Made by a program: the position numbers and the translations under genes
Shown: positions 18,882 to 26,558 of the stretch, in pieces
How the letters are laid out: the number at the start of each line of letters is the position of its first letter
How positions within the stretch are numbered: the stretch's first letter is position 1
The notes under the pieces: model-generated
The model's input: only the letters and a program-made list of their open reading frames with translations
Databases searched by the model: none
Told to the model about the DNA's origin: nothing
NCBI GenBank assembly: GCA_003427395.1
Contig: BFEA01000416.1
Location: 1,247,966-1,274,523 of the forward strand
Source: Chara braunii
Taxonomy: Eukaryota > Streptophyta > Charophyceae > Charales > Characeae
Length of the DNA: 26,558 bases
Direction: 5' to 3'

Positions 18882-21077
18882 ATGCCTGAGGAGATGGCGG
18901 ACGGTGGGAGAAAACTTGTAACGCTCGACGACCTCATCGATGCCCTGGATAAGCGCGAGAGAGCGCCGAGCAATGTTCCGAAGGTCGATACTTTCCACTT
19001 CAAGGGAGAACGGGTGTCCGACTGGCTGGACCTAACGGAGCAAGCACTGGTGGGGCTGTCGGACGAGGTCAAGCTCCAGCGAGTCCTAAGATATGTCCTT
19101 CATAGCCATCATCAGGAAGTGGGCAAGGTCGTGGATGCCGCCAATGGTAGTTGGGCGAGGTTCAGGGACATGATGCAGAGAAAGTACAGGCTGGGAAATG
19201 GGTTGCTGACCATGGAGGATTTGAAAGCCATGAATAAGGATGACTTCTTCACGATTGGGGCGTTTGTGCACGAGTTTAAAAGGAAGGCGCGGAAGGTGCA
19301 CGGGATCTCCGAAGAAACGCAGTGTGCCATATTTTTGGGTCTGCTTACTGGCTCGGAGGTCTCGGAGTTGATGGGTCACGGAGGGGGAAATGAGAAACTC
19401 ACCTGGGCCACTATCGACAAAGGGGTGGAAGAAGGGAGCCTGGACCAGGTGGAGCAGCACCAGGTGCGGCTACAAAGGCGCAAGAGAAAGGAAAGGGACG
19501 CCACCGCGTCCGGGACCCCAGGGGTGAAGAGGATCGTCACGGACGTATTGGCAGCGCTGGGGTATGATAATGAGGCGGAAGTGCAAAAAAAGGGAGTGAC
19601 CGTGGCCCAAGGCCCGACGTCGGGGGCAGTGGAAGAGGAGGCTAGGCGCGAGGACTATGGCGGAGAAGAAACGGGCTCCCAGATCCTAACCAAGGCCCAG
19701 AGGAAGCAGCGGAATTTACAAGTGGGGGGTCAAGGATCCGGAAAAGGGCAGGTCCCGCAAGCGATTGCTGCGCCACCACCTGCTGCCACGACAACGTCAG
19801 CGACGACCGGGCCGTCATGTATGGGGTCGCCGCCGGCTTGTGGGCACTGGGTGCCGCATTGTCAGCCTGCATCCTGGCCCAGTTGCAATCACTGCACCTC
19901 GTGGGGGGGTAGTCAAACTCAGCTCGGGCAAATGATCCCTTATGCGGGCCCAGCGGCAAGTATGGGGCCCCCGAGTTACCCTGCGGCTCAGGGTCAGTTT
20001 GTGGCCCAACCACCTCCCTCCCAGCAAGCCTCGCAGGCTAGCGTGGCCGGGGGAGGAAACCAAGGACAAGGTGGGCAAGGCAATGGAGGCCGAGGTCAAG
20101 GGGGTCGAGGAGGTGGTGGTCGGGGCCGAGGAGGAAATGGTGGGGGTCGCGGAGGTGGTTGAAATGGTCAAAGGGGCCAGGACCAAGGTGGCTGAGGCGA
20201 CCAGGGAGGGGGCCAAGGGTATGGGAGGCCCCGTTTTGATTGGCGAAATGCCACCTGCTGGCATTGTGGCGATATAGGCCACACAGTACGGTTCTGCGAG
20301 CGGCGGCGGGAGGATGAATTGTCAGGGTTAATCTCCTCTTGTATGGACGGGGACATATATGATAAGTGGGGTGAGCATATTGACCCCAGGACCCCGGGAG
20401 GAATCAGGCAAGAGGCTCTCCGGCGAGCAGCAGCGGGGCCCGCAGCACCCCCGACGATGTTTAGGATGTGGCAAGAGAAGGAAGAGCCGACCGTAAGGGT
20501 CGAGGAGATTGTGGGGGATAACGAGGAGGTCAACCAGCGGCTAAAGGCAGGGACTATAAGGGAGGAGCCAATAGTCGTCGAATCGGATGACGAGGGGCAG
20601 GAAGGCGAAGGAGAGCAGGCCATACTTCTCCTGGGGAGGATGGAAAATCTGCTGGAAAAGGTGGGGAGATACCAGCGGAAACTGCAAGCCCTGTGTGAAG
20701 AAGTCCGAGAGTGGGAGGCCAACCTGCCTGAGGTCTTCCTTTATGACTCCGGGCCAGAGCCTTCGCCAGGACAACAAGGATGCCCAAGAGTGGCGACCGT
20801 AGGGACGGGCCCTAGGTCAGGTATGGCCTATAGACCCCCCACGTCGCATGGGAGGGTACCGCAGGCGGCTCGGACTAGGAGCCAAAACAAGGTCGGGCCT
20901 AGCCAAGAGCGCAGTCAGGCACCCCCTCGAAAGGAGCCTGAGCCAGAACGTAGGAAAGAGATGGTGGAGGTCCCGGAGGAAGAGGAAGAGGATGACGATG
21001 AAGAGGATGAGAGGCTCCGACAAGAGGAGGATCAGCGGGCGGAGCTGAGGGCCAAAAAGAGAGCGGCCCGGGGGTAG
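18882..21077 (+). pseudogene. Gag of the second retroelement, with in-frame stops
   Basis: The start ATG at 18882 opens a 426-codon stretch. A gag capsid-like domain covers about residues 30-170 (VDTFHFKGERVSDWLDLTEQ, SWARFRDMMQRKYR, FFTIGAFVHEFKRKARKV). A Gln/Ala/Pro-rich middle follows, then a Gly-Arg box (about 390-426). TGA at 20160 and TGA at 20193 interrupt the Gly-rich box, but the same frame continues straight into a zinc knuckle, CWHCGDIGHTVRFC (20256-20297), and then a charged C-terminus with an acidic run (EEEEEDDDEEDE, about 20975-21015). It ends at TAG 21075. Because the knuckle lies beyond two stops in the same frame, the ancestral gag was a single ORF. It would have packaged element RNA. 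Confidence 0.75.
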
Positions 21078-22587
21078 GCCGAGCCAAGTCTGCCCGACGG
21101 CGTGCCTAAGAGGAAGAAGTACGAGGTCTGGATGGAAGAGGGCTTTGATGTGGAGCGGATGGTGGACAAGCTCCTGGAAGGCCACAATGAATTGATAAAC
21201 CTAAAGGACATCCTGGCGTCGGCGCCAAGGCTTTGTGGTGAGTTGAAGGGACGACTGTCGCGAAGGCTGGTGCCAAATGTCCATCTGAGTACGGTCCTGC
21301 CTAGAGAGGTGGAGTGGACTGAGGCAGGGACAAGGATGGATTGGAAATGTGTGGCGTGCGGGCAGGTGGATTTGGTGATAAGGAACCAGAAGTGTACTGG
21401 GATGGTGGACACGGGCGCAGAGATGAACATCATCAGGGAGAAGGAGGCGGTGATGATAGGCATGGAGATCGACCGCTCGGACCATGGCATGTTGCACGGT
21501 GCTAACTGCAAGGCCGCCTTTTGCGGCACATCGTCAAATGTGATTATAGAGATTGGGAAGGTGCGAGCCAGGACTTGCTTTTTCGTTATGCCCGATGTCG
21601 AATACCCCATCCTTCTGGGGCGGTCGTTCCTGTGCCAGACGGAAATGTTGATCTTCAACAAGCATGATGAAACAATGATCATGCTCTTGTGCGACCCGGT
21701 GTGTGGGAATTATGAAGTTATCACCTGCCGGAACACGGGGCCGGGGAGCGGGAGGAATAGGCCCAATCAGAGAACGAGCGGAGACGGCTTTGGGAAGTGC
21801 CCGAGGAGAAAGATAGGGCTGAGGTGCTGACATTGAGCCTCACGGATGTGAATAAGGCCATGGAGGTGGTATCGGCTCACGACATGTCGGATCCGGAGGC
21901 CATTAAGGCATTGAGGGAACAGGTTTTGGAGAACCCTCAGGTGGGGGAGGTGGAGTTCGTGTATCGGCTCCCGGGAGGGAGGGGAGGCCCTGCGATGGCC
22001 CAGGCCCGAGCGACAAGTCGGTTTTTTTTAGGGGAGGGCTTAAGCTGGGTTCCCAAAGGCGGTACAAGACCATAGATAAGAAGTGTCGCCCAGTTCCCGT
22101 GCTCGTCACAGAGGATGAGGAAGCCTATTACGAGCGGGAGCGAGGATTAATACGGCGTATGCGGGAGCATGCGTTGGCCTGGCCGTGCCGTATCAACGAC
22201 GAGAATGAGGGAAAGATGATAATCGGGGAGCCCTTCTTCCTGTCGCCCCAGGAAAGAGCATTGATGGTGGGGCTGATGAATAAAAGGCACCGCGCGTATG
22301 CATTTAATGACGATGAGCGTAGGAGGCTGGATGTGGACAAGATTCCACCGACAGGGGGTTATCTGTACGGAAGTAGTTGCAAGAGAGCGGCTAAGTTGGT
22401 GCTAGCTGAAAAGGAACGCCTAGAGGCAGAAGGAAAAACTGTTAGCTGGAGCGCAGAGATCGAGGTGTTCGACGAGATTCCAGCCCCTCCGATTGTAGGG
22501 AGAAACCTATCGAAGCTCGAGTGGTGTAAGATGGTAGAATTGGTAATTAGGGTGAAAATCGGGCAAGCTGACCAACGAGGCGGATGA
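21078..22587 (+). pseudogene. Protease and following polyprotein part, frameshifted
   Basis: This continues in the gag frame. A retropepsin core, TGMVDTGAEMNIIREKEA (Asp codon 21408), and PILLGRSFL give a typical aspartic protease subunit. Around 21780 the reading moves to the -1 frame (LWEVPEEKDRAEVLTLSL, to 22075) and around 22060 again to the -1 frame (RRYKTIDKKCRPVPVLV through GQADQRGG, stop 22585-22587). A T-run at about 22021-22028 marks one possible indel site. The last part (YYERERGLIRRMREHALAW, FFLSPQERALMVGLMNKRH) looks like the linker expected before a reverse transcriptase, but no RT motif follows, so the element is truncated or rearranged after about 22345. Confidence 0.65.
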
Positions 22588-23162
22588 GCAAATGAGGAGC
22601 AACTCAAGCTTGTGGTGGGCGTACCTGCTACAACGCGACTCTCACTCCTACAGGGCAAAGAGGTCGATAAGGCCTAGGGAAAGTGCACTAGGATTTTATA
22701 TCTCTCTCTTTGTGCGCTTAGACGAGAGTGAGAGGATGTCGATTAGGTGCACAGGAACGTGGCTAGCAAACGACGTATATCTGTGGACGGTAATCTTGGA
22801 GAGTAGGGGAACGAGCATCTTATATTCGATAGATCTCAGGATCTCGAGATAGGACTGATGCTTGTTGGCGTTAGTATAACATGATAGAGATATGAAGCTT
22901 TAGCAAGATCGATCGTAAGTCGGAGATTGGGTAGTTTTGTGGCAGGTAACCAACCCTCGGTGCGCATAGTATTTGGACCCCCTAAACCAGGACTCTACCC
23001 TATAGAAGGTTGGAATGGACTTTACCCACATTTGTGATAGACCAAGTGGATGGAAGCGTCGACAACCAGAGCAGAGTTGTTGACGAGACACTGTATGCTT
23101 TTGGATTGGGGTTAACATCTTGATTTAAGGAGGCATACTTCACCGTTTGTGCACGGTGGGGG
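22588..23162. other. Non-coding stretch after the truncated retroelement
   Basis: No RT, RNase H or integrase motif is readable in any frame, and the longest open stretch (22592-22852) is not recognisable. It may be deleted or strongly decayed retroelement sequence. Confidence 0.4.
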
Positions 23163-23473
23163 TGTGACAGGTGAAACATACCCCAACAGCCTACTGGTCG
23201 TTGAGGACCTCGGAAGCGGGCGCAACGAGTGACAGACGTTGTAGCCCTTGGCTTCAGTGAACAGTAGGCGACCCCTCCTCGGGTTTCCTCATAGAGGGTC
23301 ACATACACACTCAAGTCGTCAAACACTCAGACAGGCACGCAAAGTAGCAAGTATGCACACTGACAGACTTGGAAAACTCGGCAGAAAGTCAGAGTCTCAA
23401 CAAGGCATTCATTCTAGCGACAAAATTCATAAATCAGTTTTGCGTCTCAGTTTGTGATTTTGTGGGTTTTTAC
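23163..23473 (+). repeat. Weak candidate LTR
   Basis: TGTGACAGG follows a G-rich tract (CGGTGGGGG), and TTTTTACA at 23466-23473 gives a TGT...ACA bounded segment of 311 bp. No second copy and no 5-bp target duplication are visible, so the call rests only on termini and position. Confidence 0.22.
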
Positions 23474-24000
23474 ACCATGATCTATTTGTGAGCTACTTAT
23501 CTCTGTCATCCTCTTGTCATCGCCGTCCTGCTCCTCTTCCGACATTCTCTTTGTGAGCTTCCATGGACTTCTTTTCTCGATGCACAAGCCAGCAAAGAAA
23601 GTGATTCACATGTAAGTGGATATTCACCATCTTCGTTTAAACCACCAATACCTTTCCCATATATCGGCCCCAGGACCATCACCATGACTTTCAGAGGCCC
23701 GAAATGCAATACGGGCCATCGATGAAATTTATCAACGGCAGCCCCGCCCCGAAAGTTGCCCATGTTAACCGTCGTGTTGTTTACACCGAGGAAAAAAAAC
23801 TGGTAGTTTAAGCTCTCAGTTGCTCTCCTCCTCCGCCTTACAGTTCTTGATCCTCCCACTCTTTTCATCTAACTCGTCACCTTCATCCCTCATCATGCCC
23901 CTCCTTCCATCAGGATAGCGTCCCTCTCCTATTCTGTCGGCTTTTATTAGCAAACGGTCTTTTGCTATTGAGGACAAGAGAGGTCCACATGTATCGCTTC
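23474..24000. other. Intergenic stretch without a recognised feature
   Basis: No gene, RNA gene or clear repeat was found. It is T/C-rich towards the CT microsatellite at its right edge. Confidence 0.4.
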
Positions 24001-24002
24001 TA

Positions 24003-24009
24003 CTCCTCN

Positions 24010-24098
<89 letters not shown>
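24003..24098. repeat. (CT)n microsatellite next to an ambiguous base
   Basis: About 45 CT units run from 24010 to 24098. Position 24009 is N, the only ambiguous base in the window, so the assembler did not resolve this array and its true length is probably unknown. Confidence 0.97.
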
Positions 24099-24100
<2 letters not shown>

Positions 24101-24309
24101 CATACCTTCCATACTGCACTAATGACTTCCAGCCTCTACCCTTTCTTTTTCTTTGGGGGTAACTTCAGTAGAGTCACAAAAACCAGTTATAATTGCATTA
24201 TGGAGCAAGGTACAGTTTGCAATTGCACTTCAGGGACGGTACCTGGTAAGAAAGTTGGGTTGTATGCATTGCCCGAACTGCAATTCAAAATTGTATATTG
24301 GCCCATAGT

Positions 24310-24369
24310 CTAGGCTACCAGCCGGGCCGCCCGGGTCCCGGGTGGCCAGCCCGTGCAAGGAGGGCCTAG

Positions 24370-24406
<37 letters not shown>

Positions 24407-24576
24407 AAAAAAAAATTGTGTTATGCAGAAAAATAAACTGAACAACTTTTGCCTTAGGGTCACATCGAAATTTTTCTTCAAAATCAAAATAAAAATTAAA
24501 AATTAAAAATAACTTTTTTATTTTTATTTTTTTGGCCCAGCCGGGCGAGTGACCCCGGGCCACTCTGGTAGCCTAG
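24310..24576. mobile_element. 267-bp MITE-like element with 8-bp target duplication
   Basis: CTAGGCTACCAG (24310-24321) is the exact inverted complement of CTGGTAGCCTAG (24565-24576), and GC-rich partial complementarity continues inward for about 40 bases. CCCATAGT flanks both sides (24302-24309 and 24577-24584), a clean 8-bp target duplication as seen with hAT-type transposition. The interior has an A-run of 35 (24370-24404) and AT-rich sequence, and no ORF. The left arm contains a nested palindrome built on CCCGGG. Removing the element and one CCCATAGT gives a continuous target site. Confidence 0.78.
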
Positions 24577-24584
24577 CCCATAGT

Positions 24585-25259
24585 GCAATTACAACTTATT
24601 TTCATGAGTCCGGCGTAGTTTTCCCTTTTCTCTTTTCTTTAGTACAAATGTCCCCCTACCTTGCTGTTTATAATCTTTGCTTTCATCTTCTCTTTTTATC
24701 CCTCCTCCTCCTCCATCCCGCTTGTCCTCCTTTTTTGTTTTCTTTTTTTTTTAACAACCCCAACGGGTTCTAGGGGCGTAGATAAGAGCAGGCACCACTA
24801 GCACTGTAGTCCTCTTAACTTCTCAAATGTTTGTTTATTGGAACTTTATCCCCTCCTTGATCTCAATCATTTCATATTGAATTTTTCCTCCTCATCATCA
24901 TCAGTCGGCAAAGTAAATTAAATTCTTCTGCCTGGTTCTCACCTTATGTCATCATCCTTCCCTGTCTTCATAGTCTTTTTTTCCCATCCATAAAAAACCA
25001 TGACAAAAACATCCAGTTGAGAAAAATTTGGTGCTTTCCTCTACTTCTTGTTTCCCCCTTCAAGTTGCCCCGCCGCATTACCTTCACACTTTTGGAGCAT
25101 CTCTCCCCTTTTCCTCGTGCTCATCCGAAATGAGAAATGGAAAGTGTGAAGGTAGCTGGATTTAGACTGAAAATTGCATCAAATAGGAATTGTTTCAAAA
25201 CAAATATATCATACTTCACATAGAAGGATAATGACAAATATACGTGCATCCTTGTAAGA
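24585..25259. other. AT- and pyrimidine-rich intergenic DNA
   Basis: No gene was found. The one structured item is a 14-bp perfect inverted repeat at 25079-25154. There are several T-runs and a short CAT run. Confidence 0.45.
25079..25154. repeat. 14-bp perfect inverted repeat, 48-bp spacer
   Basis: TACCTTCACACTTT (25079-25092) pairs perfectly with AAAGTGTGAAGGTA (25141-25154). The spacer pairs only partly. No target duplication is seen. It may be a very small foldback element or a hairpin RNA locus; the sequence does not decide. Confidence 0.6.
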
Positions 25260-25446
25260 GGGACACTGGACTCAGTTTCCAACAGTTGCTGCTCCCTACC
25301 AATAGACGGAGCCTTTCCGGCTAATCAGGAAGCTGAACCCCGAGCGTGTGTGTGTGTGTGCATTTTTTTTAAATTATTTTTTAATAATAATTGTTCCAAT
25401 CTATTCGTGGGGAGCAGCACGTGCTGGGAACCGGGCCCAGCGTCCC
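25260..25446. mobile_element. 187-bp MITE of the same family as 7711-8539
   Basis: The left end 25260-25313 (GGGACACTGG...GACGGAGCC) matches the left end at 7711 with mostly transition differences. The right end 25393-25446 matches 8486-8539 with a single mismatch over 51 bases (25396-25446). The two ends are inverted complements at roughly 78 percent. The core is only about 80 bp, with a GT microsatellite and an AT-rich tract. The flanking 8-mers (TTGTAAGA and TTATAATT) match at 5 of 8 positions, so the target duplication is not clean. It has no coding capacity and would need a transposase from elsewhere. Confidence 0.75.
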
Positions 25447-25800
25447 TTATAATTGGAATACATTGATGATTAATGAAAAATTTGGATGGTTGAGGAATAT
25501 TTCAGGATGCTTGAGATAATAAGCTAGAGATTTCTGTTGACTACTCAGAATGCTTATCTACTGAGATCTCGCGTACTACCCTAACCCTAATCTTAGATAT
25601 CCATACTAACCAGCCAGTTTCTACCTAGTCAATACTGTATACCAACCAAGCCTGTACCCGGTCTCACACCCCAATCTAGCTAGGTTACAAGACAGCGCCA
25701 TGTTCGCTATACAAAATTTCCAAAGAAAAAAAAAGCATGACTTTGCCGGACTGTTTTGTTGGACTTTCACCGACTCATCAAGAGGTTGAACCTGGACCGA
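25447..25800. other. Intergenic stretch without a recognised feature
   Basis: No gene or RNA gene was found. A short CCCTAACCCTAA near 25578 is too brief to be a telomeric array. Confidence 0.4.
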
Positions 25801-26330
25801 CAATCTGCCCGATGCATTTGACTGATGGATAAGAACTTGCCACATTGCCCAGAGTTAGGGATACCCCCCTGAGAGAGAAAAGTGTTTGACTTTACTCACA
25901 CCATTCCGACAATCCTAGCAGACCGTCTGTTCGAGCCCTTGACAAAAATGGCAGTAACTGTTAAGTCTGAGAAACTAACTACCTTAGTCTATCATAGCCA
26001 TAAAACCCACTCTACGAACTAACCGACTCCAACCCATCCATGTGTGTGTGTTGTCATATTGCACAGGAACTGTCATTTTGTCAAGGGTTCGAACCCGCGT
26101 CTTCTAGGATTGCTAGGATTGTAGGGTAGTTACCCTTCTGTCCCACTCTTCTAACCCTTGACAAAAATGGTCGTTGAGTCTAGGAAACTAACTTACACAA
26201 CTCCACAGTAAGGGCATGATTGTGCCACGTTGAACCGTGACAATCAGCCTAGAAAGGCATTTGACTGATGCATACAAGGACTCATCATATCGCCCAGAGT
26301 TAGGGCCTAGTTACGCCACTCGTCATGAGT
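25801..26330. repeat. Degenerate tandem repeat, about 220-bp period
   Basis: GCATTTGACTGATG occurs at 25813 and 26257 (444 bp apart, two periods), followed in both by a GCCCAGAGTTAGGG word. CCCTTGACAAAAATGG occurs at 25936 and 26155 (219 bp apart), followed by GAAACTAACT in both. A weak middle match lies near 26035 (GTCATATTGCACAG). Three diverged copies explain these spacings. Confidence 0.65.
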
Positions 26331-26424
26331 GAAGGTTAACGGGCATACTAATATTCAACATTTATAGTCTGAACGTTCAACTTTTATACACAGTTGGGCA
26401 CAGACACTCGGATAAGGGGGCGAG

Positions 26425-26462
26425 CTGTCTCTTATACACATCTAGATGTGTATAAGAGACAG
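26425..26462. other. Nextera mate-pair junction adapter (artefact)
   Basis: The 38 bases are CTGTCTCTTATACACATCT followed by its exact reverse complement. This is the Tn5 mosaic end in the head-to-head arrangement of the Illumina Nextera mate-pair circularisation junction. It is not genomic DNA; untrimmed read sequence was carried into the assembly. Confidence 0.98.
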
Positions 26463-26558
26463 CCTCGGAGTTGATGGGTCACGGAGGGGGAAATGAGAAA
26501 CTCACCTGGGCCACTATCGACAAAGGGGTGGAAGAAGGGAGCCTGGACCAGGTGGAGC
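26463..26558 (+). other. Misassembled duplicate of gag 19361-19455 after the adapter
   Basis: 26464-26558 (95 bp) is identical to 19361-19455 in the second retroelement's gag, in the same orientation. The single base between adapter and match (26463, C) differs from 19360 (T). This is the other end of a mate-pair fragment joined through the adapter, so it should not be annotated as a gag fragment at this place. Confidence 0.95.

Larger units (their letters stand above)
18882..22587 (+). mobile_element. Second LTR-type retroelement (gag-protease), truncated
   Basis: A gag domain, zinc knuckle and retropepsin lie in order on the + strand, but the sequence stops being recognisable before any reverse transcriptase. 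The reading frame is interrupted by two TGA, one TAG and two frameshifts. This gag is unrelated in sequence to that of the chromovirus, so it is a separate family. Part of it (19361-19455) is repeated after a sequencing adapter at the window end. LTRs were not resolved; TGTGACAGG at 23163 after a G-rich tract is a weak 3' LTR candidate. Confidence 0.75.

Noticed and set aside
25575-25592. CCCTAACCCTAA as telomeric repeat
   Set aside because: Only two units are present; that is expected by chance.
26083-26102. GGTTCGAACCC as the T-arm of a tRNA gene
   Set aside because: There is no A-box, acceptor pairing or anticodon arm at the proper distance upstream.
26425-26462. Perfect 38-bp palindrome as a natural cruciform or recombination site
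   Set aside because: It is identical to the head-to-head Tn5 mosaic ends of a mate-pair library, and the duplicated flank confirms the artefact.

Overview
The window looks like nuclear DNA of a plant-lineage (streptophyte) organism with a repeat-rich genome. The evidence is a plant-type receptor-like kinase, a Ty3/gypsy chromovirus, a second gag/protease retroelement, a LINE remnant, MITE-like inverted-repeat elements and many simple repeats, with no bacterial operon structure. A charophyte green alga such as Chara is my guess, from the style of the kinase and retroelements; nothing in the sequence proves it. All recognisable coding sequence is on the + strand. I see no rRNA, tRNA or CRISPR.

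Layout. 1-1530 holds simple repeats, two near-perfect palindromes and a short tandem repeat. 1531-5199 is the only convincing host gene: an intronless 1222-aa receptor-like kinase with a Pro-rich ectodomain built from 219-bp tandem repeats, an NHL-like propeller segment, one transmembrane helix and an RD-type kinase domain. 5342-5533 looks like a retroposed 3' end. 5553-7248 is a decayed LINE reverse-transcriptase C-terminus with a zinc-binding domain and a Pro-rich tail. 7711-8539 is an 829-bp element with about 54-bp inverted termini, and a 187-bp relative lies at 25260-25446. 8607-9064 is a tandem duplication and 9430-9755 a CAT/ATC repeat block. 10731-15616 is a chromovirus: gag is open, while pol keeps one reading frame but has seven nonsense codons and a mutated integrase active site. 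A CCCTTTA slippery heptamer sits at the gag/pol overlap. 16800-18870 is non-coding and contains a diverged repeat pair. 18882-22587 is a second gag-protease retroelement with nonsense codons and frameshifts, ending without a recognisable reverse transcriptase. 22588-26424 is non-coding, with a CT microsatellite next to an N, a 267-bp MITE-like element with an 8-bp target duplication, and about 220-bp degenerate repeats.

The last 134 bases are a library artefact. A Nextera mate-pair junction adapter (26425-26462) is followed by a 95-bp exact copy of 19361-19455. Order and orientation match the circularised ends of one fragment of about 7.06 kb.

The clearest biological pattern is how the retroelements decay. 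Across three unrelated elements the 13 in-frame stops I could place are ten TGA, three TAG and no TAA. That is what C-to-T change at CG (CGA to TGA) and CHG (CAG to TAG) sites would give, as expected from CG/CHG methylation of silenced elements. The other items most worth checking are the possible -1 frameshift signal and the kinase's unusual architecture and glycine loop.
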